Notes: a model not told the origin generated them from the letters alone. DNA of 64,000 bases from Lichtheimia corymbifera B2541 (GCA_000697475.1 JNEU01001114.1:1-64000); one strand, 5' to 3'. Counted from the stretch's first letter, positions 23,005-35,701 are shown. Program-made: numbers and translations.

Positions 23005-24531
23005 TTATCGATGCATACTGCGGCGATGGGAATGGTGGTGTCGGTGATGATGATGAGATGGCATCATGTGGATACCGGTAATGGGTGTAGCTGTAGCACC
23101 ATTAGGATGGAACACAACAGGTATACCATAAGACGATGCTGGTGATGTAGGATGAGGAGAAGGGGATGGCACTAAAAGTGGTATCATGGGCAATGGTGTT
23201 GACGATGGTGATGGTGGTGGTGATGCTGTTGCTCCCATGTAGGGTGAAGATGCAGTATGCATGGCAACTGAGTGATGATGTTGCGGTGGTCGTTGATTGC
23301 GTAAAATCTCAGCACGTCGACGAGCATCAGTGGATGACTTTAGGTTATACGATGGCTCCTTGCCAGATGATGAATTACGTTTGTTGCTGCTACTACCACG
23401 TATGGAGTCTTCAGCAATCCTGACATGTTTCTTTTCAGGTGACTCATGTTGATGAGAAGAATATTGCTGGGTTGTTGTTGCTGCATTCCTTGTCCCACGT
23501 GTAGTTTGGTGGTACGGATATGTCACAGGAGCTGTCGATTTTTGAGAATGTACGTCCGGTGAAATCCCAGCACTTTGCCGAGATGAGTACAAGCTATCTC
23601 GGAAAGATACACGACGAGATGGTACTGTTGTGGCTGGCTTATTGGTACCAATGCTGTTGTCGCTGACTTGTCGTGGAGTAGGTGGACGATTTATTGGAGT
23701 TTGAGAATGATGCAGGTCACCAACTGAGCGAGAGCGGTGATGTGTTGCATCCAATTTCGACATTAAGATTGGGCTTGGATGTGCGTGTGAATGGTAATGG
23801 TCTCTTTTGGACGTGTTCCCGCCAATTTCACCTATGATCCGAGAATAAGATGGATATTGTTTTGCATAGGTAAGTAACCAAAAGCTGTCGCCTGCGATTT
23901 CCCCCAATTCACGCATGCACCTTGTACTTTTCTCTTACCTGATGTACGATTCACATTCATCATATCGGATGACTTGATAGGTATGTCATCAGCGTCTACA
24001 AGTCAATGGTTACCATGACATGCCGTGTAATGTGCATTTAAACCCTTGTCATACTTTACCTGCTGACTTCGAACTACGCTTCAGGCACGAGCGAAGAGGT
24101 TGCTTTGTGGTGGCTACAGCTGCAGCTGAGGATAAAGATTGGGGTGGTGGTGTTGATGATGTACGTCTATGCATAGAATGATGCTTGTCACGATGCATGG
24201 TGTTATCTTGAGGAATGGGTCTAGGCATGGTATACTTGGATAATTCTGGAGACGGCTCATCGGCTTCATCGTCATGCGGGAAATGTTTCGGAGGAGTAGT
24301 ATCATCAGTGATGGATGGTGTAATGGGAGCTGACCGACGTTTGGGAAAATGCCGTGATAGTAAACGACGCATAGGATTTTGCATTTTCGATTCGATTTGG
24401 GGTTGATGAAAAATAACGCTCTTTTTCCATGGCTCATGAACGTCAGTAACGCCATCGTGAGCATCAGATGCTTTGGTAGCTTTGGCCAAGGTGAGCCGTG
24501 AGAAGCTAACACTAACGTGGTCCACAGACAT
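23005..24531 (-). CDS. Disordered protein with putative PP1-docking (RVxF) motifs
   Basis: Three exons (24531-24060, 23995-23939, 23831-23005) encode 451 aa. The protein is Ser/Pro/His/Arg-rich with no folded domain recognised. Several short motifs match the RVxF consensus for protein phosphatase 1: K-K-S-V-I-F near residue 37 and R-R-V-S-F in the middle, the latter inside a basic stretch (SRRVSFRDSLY). A basic element PLRSCLKRSSK near residue 150 and KKHVRIAEDS later are similar in character. It ends with a His-rich tail (SHHHHRHHHSHRRSMHR). A PP1-regulatory role is inference from motifs alone; such motifs occur by chance in long disordered proteins. Frame continuity across two introns supports the gene model. 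Confidence 0.65.
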
Positions 24532-26137
24532 TCTAAGAGAGAAGGATGAATGTATGGGAAGAAAGAAAAAAAAAAGAGAGTCGAGCTCCCCATTGTCCTT
24601 TTTAAAGGAAGGAGTATTATGGCGGCTTTTAAAACAATGAGGCCACTCATCTTGATGGTGCGTGTGGAGGAGTAGCAGCAGCATGAATTCTAGGAGACGG
24701 CTCATGTGGTGATAAACAATATCACCGAGCCATTTAAGATACAAATATGCATTGGTGGCTCAATCTTGATGCTGCAGGGCCGGTTGTTGTGTTCTTCCTT
24801 TTCTTCTCTTTTCGCTGTGCCGACAACCTTGTTTGTTTGCTGTTGCTGTCATTTGACAACCCCCAATTCGTATTCATGAAAGCCATCTCGCCAACATGTC
24901 ATGGTCCATCGAATACGCCGCTGTCTCATACGCCACCATGTCAATGCTGTTACCCATGTGATTTAGCGCGTTTCCTGTTGTTGGCTTGTGCTAAGCCAAC
25001 AGGTTAGGAGTAGCCATTAAAATGGAAAAAGATGTGTTCGAGGCTATGATACATGTAAACCCAGTCATTCGGGGAGAGTTGTAGATCGTGGATTGTGTAT
25101 ATGTGGTGGTGGTGGTGGCATGGTCACGTTAGAAAACTGGAGCACGGAGTGTGCAGGCACTCGCCATTAAGTGGCAAATGAGGAGGTATCTCCCTCCCAT
25201 GTGCTGTATGAAACGCATATCTATTTCAGCATCCACAAAGAATGCAAACGATCTGCGCGTTGTGTCATCTAATGGAAACAGGCTGCATATCAAAATCCAG
25301 ATTCTTACTTGTTTCAGCGGATCTAAACGTTCACCTTACTACGGAATACTGTACGTGTTGGGCAGTAGTATTATGGAGAAAACCTGCAGTATTGCCAGTA
25401 ATACGTAATGATGTTGTAGAATTATAATGTAAGAAACGTATGATTTTTCCGTGGGGTGGATCTTGATGATCTTTGGTTTTGAGCTGCATACTACATGCAT
25501 TCACTGATTCCCAAAACGAAAAGCGGTGATAGGTATACAACATCTCCTTGATCTACATCAACAAGCTCCATATTCAAAAGAGGCATCCATCCCCAATCTA
25601 TCATCACCATGACCACCACCACCTATGTCATTATTGTGAAAGCGTAAAAGCCAACCTCTCATGATTGGCCAGGATCAGGCACCCACACACCCCTTTCGCA
25701 TACATCAAAGTATAACCACTCCCTGGCACAAAATCTGCAATAAGAATGAAGGAGAATGATGCGATGTTGCATAAACGAACGCTAGGAGAACAGCAAGGGT
25801 GATTGATTGCTTGTTGTAGTATGTACATGTGATATCTCGTGATGGTCTAAGCTCAATTTCTTTTAGCAGAAAGCAGGGCGCTGGATACAAAAACCGGTTA
25901 TATTGCTGCAGTGATGGAAGAATACGTGAGTGATAGGCTCGCTAATACCCAATCACATTAACGCTAGCTAGCTCCAAACAGGTTGTGTGTATATCCTCTC
26001 ATGAGTGATGTGATGATGACGATGGTGACCACGCAATAGTGATCCAAACAGCAGTGATGAATATTGATAAAAGTATGGCTCCCTGATGCTCATGATGGTT
26101 GATCTTCTTTTTTCCTCATTCTCCAAACTTATTGACC
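24532..26137. other. Intergenic, divergent promoters
   Basis: 1.6 kb between divergent genes. It contains a short GTG/GGT triplet run near 25105-25121. Short frames (for example 24747-25007 plus) have no supporting features. No RNA gene seen. Confidence 0.5.
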
Positions 26138-27474
26138 ATGGCGGATAATACTCTTTTGAAAAGCGCAAACGTCGTAGTATTCCTTTTCTTTGTTCTAGTC
26201 ACGGGCTACTCTTTGTTTTCCAAGGACGTGATTGCTGACATCTTTCGGGGATATGAGACGTAAGATGCGTGGTGTGTGCATGTGCAACATAGGATTGGGA
26301 TTAGCCTAACGTTTAGCATGGTTTCTTGTTTGCAGATACTTTGATCCTGGTATTTGGCTACGAGCGTGTGCATGTGTATTCTATGCAAACGAATGACTAA
26401 CTTTATTATAAACATGAAGCTCGCTGGATGTTCTTGGTTTGGTCATTGATACACCTTTTGCTTCTATGTTTCGTGGCATACCAATGGACGAACGATGGCC
26501 ATGAAGCCGTGGTAAACGGTATTGGTTGGCACTTCGTGGTGGCTGCACTTCTCAATTCCTTATGGTTTAGCCTTTTGGTAAGTGTGATACTTTTCACCAC
26601 TCTACCCACAATAGGGTAAAATGGTTATTTATGGATATTCATGCATCACTTGCAGGAAAGCCACCATCCCATCCTCGGATTCATCGTCAGCATCTTGCTT
26701 TTGGTTTCTGTGTCGGTTATTTTCTGTAAGCCTTTTTCACATGTGATTGCTGCTGTTGCTAATGTGGCGAGATTCTTTGTGGATGATACATGTAGACAAT
26801 CTGGCCGAAAACTTTGCGCCAGAAACTTGGGCTCAAAGGTTTTTAATTCATGCTCCCTTTTCAGTCTGGCATGGTTTCACCATATTTATGGCTGTCTGGA
26901 ACGCGTTCGTGGCATTCACCACTGTCAGAAAAGACCAATTCGGCATCATCTTGCATCCCAACGTCCTTCACGTTATACTTGTCTATGCAGCTCTCGTCTT
27001 CCTTACATTGAGTGCCATTGGTTACGTTCAATATAAGCACGAACGATGCGATGTCATATCAGCATGGGTGATTGCGTTTTGCTTGTGGGCAGTCTTTGAT
27101 CATGTAATATATGGGGTGGGTGATGTTATATACAAGATGAGTACTGAACAAGCATGCATGGTGTGATTATTATATAGCAACTCGATCCCTTGATTCATTG
27201 GCCAGCGCTTGCGGCTGCATTGGTATCCACTATTTGGCCGATTACGGTAAGAAGCATGCCTTTCCTTTTGTGACATGTATGCACGGACAAACATATTCAG
27301 GCTCATCATCCCAAATCACATGCTTTACATTCAGCCATTTATCTATCATATGGCGAAATACCGTACGATTCATCCAGAGGAGAGAGAACGCATCCTCAAC
27401 TCGACAACAACAAACTAAAGCAGCTCGCTACAAAATATCTACCCCTACTATATGCTCGCGTAAACCACCTATGA
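26138..27474 (+). CDS. Multi-pass membrane protein of an uncharacterised fungal family
   Basis: Seven exons (26138-26259, 26336-26367, 26420-26577, 26656-26725, 26796-27103, 27178-27246, 27301-27474) give 310 aa. It starts MADNTLLKSANVVVFLFFVL and has about seven hydrophobic helices. Conserved-looking aromatic clusters include YFDPGIW, FLVWSLIHLLLL, HAPFSVWHGFTIF and CLWAVFDHQ. The pattern of Trp-rich helices ending in F-D/E-H-Q recalls TspO-related and other uncharacterised integral membrane proteins of filamentous fungi, but I cannot name a function. Exon 2 uses a GTGCATG donor, chosen because it is the only one that keeps frame. The last exon is the least certain part. Confidence 0.65.
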
Positions 27475-28924
27475 CATAGCAATACACATAACCCACACAC
27501 ATCATGGCTTTTGCTTTTTTTTGGCGAATGAAGTAAGCATTTGTACCACTGTTGCACAATAAGGAATGAAGATCTTTCCCTCTTGTTTTGCTTTGCTATT
27601 CTCAATGAATCATGTGGTCAGCAAAAGTAGACTTGGGATCGGAACAAAAGGAGATGGATTTTATCGATGAGATGTGCATGGCTGGCAAAAGGAACTCAAG
27701 TTTGTGGCACACAAGCTTAGCACGTTGTTTTTAAGCGATGGATGGGGAGATGGGTATGAATGACTGAGATGCATTGTATGTGCGCAGTTAGCCACGGATC
27801 CTTTGCTGTGGATGAAGCGGAGTGGCCATATCGTGGGATAACGCAATTCTTGTGGCGAATGGTTTTCTCTTGTTAGATGCGCATGTGCACGGGGACAAAC
27901 CCAAAATTTATCGCACTTGAAAAATTTCGAGCATGCATCATCTTCGGATCATTGGCATGGAAAAACCTTTATAGAGGCATTTTTGTTATGGCTCATTCTC
28001 GCTCACTTGTTATCACCCACCCGACCCATCCAATCAAAGCTCATATTTACCTAGTTGCCTTTTTCATTTTTCCTATCACTACAGCACTTCTTGACAAGCA
28101 TCACGCACACTCCTCCGTATTTGCAAAATGAACGAGGAGTATATATGTCGACATGACATGAGAGGTAAGCGGTCCCAGAAGATTATGCAAGGTTAGGGCC
28201 AGCAAAAAGGGGTAGAGGCCATGCACACAATGCAAGTTCTAGACATCAGCTTAGAACGGGTGCAAAAGAAAATATGTATGCGTATTGTATAGAAGGGATG
28301 TAGTCAGCATCATCTTTATGAATGTGCTTTTGACGATAAGGACCTTCTTATCGAGAAATTGCCCGCGAGTCAGATTGTGCGTGTGAGTAAAAAGCCGCTT
28401 TATCAATGCAGCGACTCCTCCCTCTTATCTCTCTCCACATATTATCATGGTTATGCCACACACTCATGCGTTGTTCACTACACGGTAGACTCCCCCCCTT
28501 TTACTCATCCTTACTTACCCCCGTGCCCTCCAAATTAGTATTCTAAAACCACTGTTGTATAAAAAATAGCCCCGTTCTTTGCTAACATATGATTTACATT
28601 CATCGACATAACAACGGCCTATGGGTCTTTACTCCCCTTTATTCCCTTGGAGCATGTACATATGTATTCTCTTGGGTTGTTTTCGATTTGACCCTTGTTT
28701 GCCATCAAGGGTGGCACCATACGGGATGGATTGGAATCAATCAAAAGCGACGACGGATAGCTTTCGTTGCACCAAAAGCAAAAAATTGCCAAGGTGACAC
28801 AAGGTACCATGTCAATGATCCGCGTGCATCATTTGATAGAGGGCAGCATAAAAAGACTCACATCCCTTTTTGTCCCGACTTTTTTTTCTCACTTTTTTTT
28901 CATCTCATTTCTGTTTACACAATT
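27475..28924. promoter_or_regulatory. Upstream region of the GATA factor with two TATA-like boxes
   Basis: 1.45 kb intergenic. Two TATA-like elements precede the GATA gene: TGTATAAAAAATAG near 28554-28567, about 30 bp before an in-frame ATG at 28589, and GCATAAAAAGAC near 28848-28859, about 70 bp before ATG 28925. A T-rich leader separates the second box from 28925. Nothing else is recognised. Confidence 0.45.
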
Positions 28925-30274
28925 ATGTATTCTCAAATCCACCATCATCATCACCAGCCGAGTTTTGATCCATCTGCTACCTTCTCTTCTCCTCCGTTCG
29001 CGGATATGAACATTAATACTACAGCAATTGCTACTACTACGCCTCCTCCATTAACGCCTCATCATCAGCATTTGATGGATAGCAGTGATGTGGCCTTTTC
29101 TGGTAGTGAGGTTGCTTTTGCTCAACAAGATTGTTTTATGGCCCTTATGGGTATTCCTTCAACAACCCATGTCTCATCAGCTTTCCCTGTGCATCAGCAA
29201 CAGCCTCAGCATCAGCAGCATTATTACAACCCGCCATCCCCAGCCACGCCTGGTTCTCAGCACTATGGCTACGGGTCAACTATTCAAGAGCCTTGGACAC
29301 AAAAAGAGGATGACATGTCCTGGATGATGATGAATCCTATAACCGCTAATAACGACGATCCTCTTTTCTTTGACTCATCACTTGTATTGACCCAGCAACA
29401 GCAACAACAGCAGCAGCAGCAGCAACCATCGCATACCATTGCCACTGCAACTGAGCAGTCTCCTCAACATCATGAAGATACGGCTACAGAGCAACCACCA
29501 TCACATATCAATCCTTTGCAAATATTGTCACCAGAAGCATTGTTCAGCCTTTCACCTACACATCATAGCGATGCCTTTTTTAATGAAATGGTATATGATG
29601 AGCTACCTGCCAGCATGGAAAGTGAAGTTATTTCGCCTGGTGATACGCTAAAGTATTTGGATTCATCAACAACAGCAACAACGTGGTCATCATCAAGTGG
29701 TGCTAGTAGTCTTGCTGATGAAGATCAAGGTGTAATAGCATCATCATCATCATCCCATGTGCACGAGAATGATGAAAGTGAGCCACACAATGAAACTATC
29801 GAGAGCACGCGGCAAGATCCAACCATGAGCAGCGATGATGAGGAAAGCTATGTGGAGGATGACGATGATAGCGATCCTGATTGGTCATTCTCAACAAGGC
29901 GGCAACCAGCTACACGGCGGCACGTGCGCGGTGGTGTCTCTGCCAAAAGGAACAACAGGAACAAGGCACTGCCCTTAGCAGCCAATCATAATGCATCATT
30001 GGCACGCCATTCAAAACCGGATTTAACCAATCACCATGATGGAACCATCCACTGTACAAATTGCGACACAACCAACACCCCCCTTTGGCGTCGTAATGCA
30101 GAAGGTGATCCGCTTTGTAATGCGTGTGGCCTCTTTTTTAAACTGCATGGCATCGTACGTCCCCTTTCTCTCAAGACCGATGTCATCAAGAAACGAAACC
30201 GTGGTAGTAATTCGGGTGGTATCAAGAAACAATCGCGTCGGCGTCGTTCTTCCAAAAAGAAGTCAAAGGCTTGA
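28925..30274 (+). CDS. GATA-type zinc-finger transcription factor
   Basis: Intronless, 449 aa from ATG 28925. The first ~370 residues are low-complexity: His-rich start ([11 protein letters not shown]), a poly-Gln tract encoded at 29392-29423, Ser runs, and an acidic segment ([20 protein letters not shown]) that could activate transcription. One class IV zinc finger lies near residues 376-400 (C-x2-C-x17-C-x2-[15 protein letters not shown] then CNACG), followed by a basic region ([11 protein letters not shown]) ending in [19 protein letters not shown] residues that look like a nuclear signal. Spacing of 17 is typical of fungal AreA/NIT2-type fingers, which regulate nitrogen use; other GATA roles (iron, light) are not excluded. 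The frame is open upstream to 28589, which would add 112 residues without DNA-binding motifs. Confidence 0.92.
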   Translation: MYSQIHHHHHQPSFDPSATFSSPPFADMNINTTAIATTTPPPLTPHHQHLMDSSDVAFSGSEVAFAQQDCFMALMGIPSTTHVSSAFPVHQQQPQHQQHYYNPPSPATPGSQHYGYGSTIQEPWTQKEDDMSWMMMNPITANNDDPLFFDSSLVLTQQQQQQQQQQQPSHTIATATEQSPQHHEDTATEQPPSHINPLQILSPEALFSLSPTHHSDAFFNEMVYDELPASMESEVISPGDTLKYLDSSTTATTWSSSSGASSLADEDQGVIASSSSSHVHENDESEPHNETIESTRQDPTMSSDDEESYVEDDDDSDPDWSFSTRRQPATRRHVRGGVSAKRNNRNKALPLAANHNASLARHSKPDLTNHHDGTIHCTNCDTTNTPLWRRNAEGDPLCNACGLFFKLHGIVRPLSLKTDVIKKRNRGSNSGGIKKQSRRRRSSKKKSKA

Positions 30275-31748
30275 GTAAAAGCCCTCTCCTCGCATTGCAT
30301 TGTATATAACCTTTTCCCTTATTTTGCCCTTGCTTTCGCGTCATTTCTGCGTTTCATGATGAAATGATCCATCGCACACAATAACAACGTGCAGCAAGAT
30401 CTATATATATATGCCCATCTCTCCCCTTTTCTCGATACACTTACATGCCTGGTTACCCATAACTTAGATATTTTACATCATATGTTGAAGTTTCTTTTTG
30501 TCTTTTATTCTCCCAATTGCATAATGCATACCGTTTTTTGATTATGGCGTCATTCATTGCTATATATATGTGCTTTTGCTTTGTGTTGCCATGCTTGAGG
30601 TTGGATCAATTACATTGCACGAATACAGGAAGAGCAACAACCGTGCTAGTTAACTCGATTCAAGAGGCTATTTTTCTTAGAGACCTTCATCATGAGAACG
30701 CATACGTAACTAGAATGATAGTTGCACGAGGCACGAAAAATCTTAGAATGTACGTGGTTAGCAGTAGAACCTTATTAGGATTTGATATTGGATTTACTCA
30801 TCAAAGGGCTTGACCCTGTAATTGTTCAGGACATGATATTACTATTAAAGGGGTTGCTCTGTGTAATGGGTAACAGGAATCTTTAGTTGAAAAGCTCTTG
30901 TGGTCACGTGTTGGTATTTCCAATTGAAAGGATGGATCAGGTCGATTGACAGAGACCATCAGTAAGCTGAAACAGCAACATGCTATGACCCAAGTTCTCA
31001 TCAAAGGGAATGCGGTGTATGATGGTGGTCATAAAATATGGCGCAGCTTTCCTCATGTAGGCTGGATAATGCAAGCACATAATAGGAAGCCCGATGTCAT
31101 TATGCATGTAACGCGCACGTTCATGTCTTTTGCTTCAAATGGCATGACGACTTGCATTGGATCAAATGACCATCCCCATTCCAGCCAACATTTTGGCGGT
31201 GATAGTATCCCTTTCTCCAATAATCTGATATCGCTATTACCAGTCCGTGATAAAGAGGGCATTGATGGGAAAAGATGGGGATCTTGTACCGTGGACATGA
31301 ACCGGTGTGAATCAGTCAGCTGCCTTTTTTTCGATAGAACAACATGAATAATCCTTCCATAGAGCACCCCAGGGTCCAAATTACCAAAGGTAGATACGCT
31401 GATATAACACAAGGTCCTTTATCAGAGGTCTGGGTGATAAGCGATTGGATTACATTGGTTACATTACGACACAAAATTTCCAGCGGTGGTTGTCACATTA
31501 AGGCCGATCATATGACACGGTGTTGTACAATCACAAGTTTGTGTGTGTGTAAATGTGAGCCTTACTTGTATGGTTTCAGGCTCCAACGGAGATGCCTCCC
31601 CGTGGGGAATTGGTAGTATAGGATGATTAGATGACAATTTAAGAGGGTGATTGTTTTTTCCTTCGTTCTTTGATTTCCGCCTTGTCTCACGGTTGTACAA
31701 GTAAAAAGGAAAAACGTTGTCGTGTCATCGTGCTGAGTCAATGAACGT

Positions 31749-31762
31749 ACCCTGTACAGGGT
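31749..31762. promoter_or_regulatory. 14-bp perfect palindrome, candidate operator
   Basis: ACCCTGTACAGGGT is its own reverse complement. It lies about 70 bp upstream of the TATA box of the hexosaminidase gene, a position typical of a dimeric regulator site. The regulator is unknown. Confidence 0.35.
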
Positions 31763-31831
31763 TCATTATCAAATCGTAGCGCGTGGGGAAAGGGACCCTG
31801 ATTTCCCACCCGCTTGTTCGTAATGATGAGC

Positions 31832-31839
31832 TATATAAA
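31832..31839 (+). promoter_or_regulatory. TATA box of the hexosaminidase gene
   Basis: TATATAAA lies about 85 bp upstream of the ATG at 31923. The intervening leader is pyrimidine-rich (TTTCTTTCTTTTTTCTTC just before the ATG). Confidence 0.7.
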
Positions 31840-31922
31840 TGGCAACGTCAGGGTTCTCCTTTTCGTATAATTCCTCACACACACAAATAATCTAGCCCCT
31901 TACATTTCTTTCTTTTTTCTTC

Positions 31923-33836
31923 ATGAAATTCATTTCTGTTGCTATTGCATCGGCACTGGTGCTTTCCTCTACTGTGGTGGATGCCAAAACGTGGTTATTC
32001 CCTATCCCCCAATCTATTGAATGGACGGGTTCTACAGCAGCCCTTGCTCGTAACTTTAAGATCCGTGGTGCTCAACACGACCATGTACAATCGGCTGCCC
32101 AACGTTATGTGAACCTCATTTACAAGGAAAAGTGGACACCTGTGCAAGTTGCCTATGACAATGAAACATTGTCGGATGCCAAGGACGCATTGACAAGCTT
32201 GGATATTTCCGTCAAGGACAACAATGTGGCATTGGACTTTGGTGTGGATGAATCTTATACCTTGGATGTTCCTTCATCAGGTGGCAAGGCCTCCTTATCC
32301 GCTGCTACATGGGTGGGTGCGTTGCGTGGTCTTGAAACCTTTTCGCAGTTGGTGGTATCATCCTCTTCTAGCAAAAAGGGCAACTTGGTGGTACATACGG
32401 CACACATTGAGGACGAACCTTCATTCCCACATCGTGGTGTCATGTTGGATACAGCACGCAATTACTTTCCTGTGGATGATATCTTGCGTACCATTGATGC
32501 CATGTCTTATAACAAGATGAATGTTTTCCATTGGCATGCAACGGATGCTCAATCATGGCCGCTTCAATTCAAGTCCCACCCGGAATTACACGAGACTGGA
32601 GCTTATTCGTCGAATGAAGTGTATACTCCCGAGGATGTGCAAAAGATCATCGACTATGCTCAAGCACGTGGTGTCCGTGTTGTGCTCGAAATTGACATGC
32701 CCGCCCATACTGGTATCATTGCAGAGTCGCATCCCGATTACATCATTGGCTATGACCACTTTTGGAATGGTATTGCTGCAGAGCCACCTTCTGGTCAAAT
32801 CGATTTATTGAATGACGATGCATGGCAATTGGTCAAGGATATCGTTAAGGAAGGCACTGAACGCTTTGCAGACTCGTTTTATCATACTGGTGGTGATGAA
32901 ATCAATGCAAAGGCCTATGAGCTTAGTGAAGATTTTGTAAAGTATACCAAGGAACACAACATGACCACGAATGAAGTATGGTTTGAATGGACCAACAAGC
33001 TCGTCGATTACGTGAACAAGGATCTCAAGAAACGCCCTGTGATGTGGGAGGATCCAATTCGTGATGGTGGCGACGTTTCCAAGGAAACTGTTGTTCAAGT
33101 GTGGACAGCTCCACCCCAGAATTACACGGTAAGCCTTTTCTTTCTCTCATCATTATCATTGCAATCACTCATCAACATTTTCAATATACAGCGAATTGGT
33201 CATGATGTAATCATTTCTACATCGGATTACTTTTATCTTGACTGTGGCAATGGAGGTAATAAGACAATGAATGGATTTTATCACGTGGTTGCTAACGCGC
33301 ATAAATGACTTTCTATAATTAGGTTGGCTAGGCAACGATGATCGCTACATCAGCCCTACTCAACAACCAACCGATGAGGACACTTTGAACTATGGTGGTA
33401 ATGGTGGATCATGGTGTGCTCCCTACAAGGTATGCATTTGTTTATTGTTCCACTATAAGAACTTTATTCGCTCACACACAAACTATAGACTTGGCAACGT
33501 ATGTACACCTTTGATCCCGACTATGATATTCCCGAGGATTCTCCTGGAAAGATTCTTGGTATTGAAGTAGCCTTTTGGACCGAACAAGGAGGACCCAGTG
33601 TATTGGATAGCAAGCTTTGGCCACGTAGTGGTGCTGCTGCTGAAATCACATGGTCGGGTGCTTATGACAAGGATGGTAATCGTCGTACTCTTCGTGATGC
33701 TCTCCCTCGTATCAGTGATTGGGGTTATCATTTGGCTGCTCGTGGTATTGCTACCCAACCTCTTCAACCAAGATGGTGTCTCCGTCACCCAGAAATGTGC
33801 AACCTCAATGATCCTTCCTCCTCCTCCGATAATTAA
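31923..33836 (+). CDS. Secreted beta-N-acetylhexosaminidase (GH20)
   Basis: Four exons (31923-33128, 33192-33255, 33323-33429, 33489-33836) encode 574 aa. Residues 1-21 are a signal peptide (MKFISVAIASALVLSSTVVD). An N-terminal GH20b-like domain is followed by the TIM barrel: HRGVMLDTARNYFP, MNVFHWHATDAQSWP, then VVLEIDMPAHTG. The catalytic Asp-Glu pair sits in HTGGDEIN (~322-329), and the barrel continues with RPVMWEDP and KILGIEVAFWTEQ. Substrate-assisted GH20 enzymes release GlcNAc from chitobiose and N-glycans. Here the likely role is extracellular chitin turnover, alongside the chitin deacetylase in the same window. Length matches fungal homologues (~580-600 aa). Confidence 0.95.
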
Positions 33837-34128
33837 TATTGAAGAAAAACCGGTAGCTTTATCTCATATGCTGTTGATCAGTCGATGCTTGTATAGTAGT
33901 AGTCATCAATAAATAGTGTGAATTCTCATATACGTTGTTGATCTTCACATGGCGCAACATGGATAAACATAAGATATAAAAAACAGGATTGTTGATCATT
34001 CATTCTATATTACAGACCATGATATAATAGGTGAAACGAGCGATATGGTGGGAGTAGATGTGAAAAAATGTCGTATGCTGGTGACAATAAAAGAAAAATG
34101 CGAAAGATGAGATTGGGAAGGAAAAGTC

Positions 34129-35701
34129 TTAATCACGTTTGGCATCATCAACATCAGCCGAAGCGGCCGTAGTGGTAGTGGTAGTGGTAGTAGTGGTAGT
34201 AGTTGCTGTTTTAGCCTTTTCTTCTGATGCGGGTGCTGCAATGGTAGCCATTTCCTCGGCTTCAAATAAGACTGAAGAATCACCAGCAGTTGCAGGTGGT
34301 GCTGGAGATGATGGTGAGGGTACATCAACAGCGGTTGCGTTGGGTGCTGTAGAGGTTGGAGTGGATGAAGAAGATGCTGCTGCTGATGGTTGCTTAGTGG
34401 ATAGCCGCATGTCCAATGCCTTCAAAGCCAATGCTCTATAGATGACCCCATTAGCAATCATTGATAAAGATTGATTATGCAAAACATACCTCCTTCGTTC
34501 AGCTTCTGCACGTGCACTACCAGGAAGTGGGGATACGGAACGAATACCACTTTGGCTCTCCAAATCATATGCATAGTTTCTTGAAGCAGGTGTACAAACT
34601 CCCAAACGTACAAAGATACTGTAGACGATGTTGGTGACAGGTCGAAGAATAGGACTATAGAATGCAGATATATATATATATAAGTACGAGTTCCAGCCAA
34701 CAATGACAACAAGATTACTCACTGCAAGAATTCAGGGAAAAAGGTAACAAGAGCAAATGCCTCACTGTGATCACCACGGATACCATCTTGGTATTTGAAG
34801 AATCGGATATAAATCCAGCCAATCACCCAACCAACATTGACAAGGTTATAGAACACGATGGCCCGGAAGAGGATCAATGAAATAATGCTTCCTGCTGTAG
34901 CTACACCAATCAAGTTCTACAATACCATTCGTGAATACAGGTCTCATGGCCCATTTGGATATTACTTACCTTGACACGGATAGTCACAGCGTTACCCAAC
35001 AATGCAATACGATGTTCAGGAATAAGATGCTTGAATGCAACCAAGAAAGCGGAAAAGACACCAGCCATTCCATTGATTTGGATCTTGTACCTGATGAATG
35101 TTGTCTTTTTAGTTTCCAGAGTAGGGATATCCAACCCAAATCAACTTACAGATAGTCGCTGTCACCAGAGATATAAAAAGAGACGAGGATGCCGATCCAT
35201 GTCATGACATTGGATAAGGTAGCGGTAATCATGACATACTTGAGGAGTTCCCGACTACCCCATGCTCGTTCCAAGTACTTGCCACAGAGTAAAAGAATCA
35301 ATGCACTGGCTATCAACTACATGATGGGAGTGATACATGAATGACCTTATTGTATATATATGCTCGTTTATCCAACCTACCGCAAAGACATTATCTTCAT
35401 AGAAAGCAGCCGTTAAAAAGGTCCATGGATTATAGAGAGCTCTATGAATAATGAATGGTCGTGTTAGTGCGCATAGTGAATGGGGATGGTTGAGGAAGAA
35501 GTGATCATACAAGCCAGGAAGGATGCCAATGAAAGGGCAGCCCAGGAACGCATTGGTCTCAGCAGGGTCATCTGCCGTGAGTTGCAAACGATAAATGTAA
35601 ATGTAGCTGGTACATGACAAGGCGACCAAAGTAGTGACGAAAGCCTTTGTCAATGAAGGAATGTTGGACAAGGCTGATTTCAGAGTTTGAGATGTGGCCA
35701 T
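34129..35701 (-). CDS. TMEM115 homologue (rhomboid-like Golgi membrane protein, DUF1751)
   Basis: Seven exons (35701-35511, 35441-35381, 35316-35150, 35090-34970, 34916-34723, 34654-34490, 34435-34129) encode 401 aa. Hydrophobic segments alternate with family motifs: LALYNPWTFLTAAFYEDN, then GKYLERAWGSRELLKY (the L-E-x-x-W-G block), YKIQINGMAGVFSAFLVAFK and GWIYIRFFKY. TMEM115 is a catalytically dead rhomboid relative implicated in Golgi organisation and retrograde traffic; no Ser-His dyad is apparent. The C-terminal ~110 residues are a disordered cytosolic tail rich in Ala/Ser/Pro/Thr with an uninterrupted run of 12 Thr (34163-34205) ending in DDAKRD. All junctions keep frame. Confidence 0.88.

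Larger units (their letters stand above)
30275..31922. other. Intergenic upstream of hexosaminidase
   Basis: 1.65 kb between tandem genes. The last 180 bp contain a perfect 14-bp palindrome and a TATA box (listed separately). The rest has only short unsupported frames. No RNA gene seen. Confidence 0.5.

Noticed and set aside
28589..28924. N-terminal extension of the GATA factor as the main start
   Set aside because: The extension is unlike the rest of the protein and a TATA-like box and T-rich leader lie just before 28925. Kept only as an alternative.
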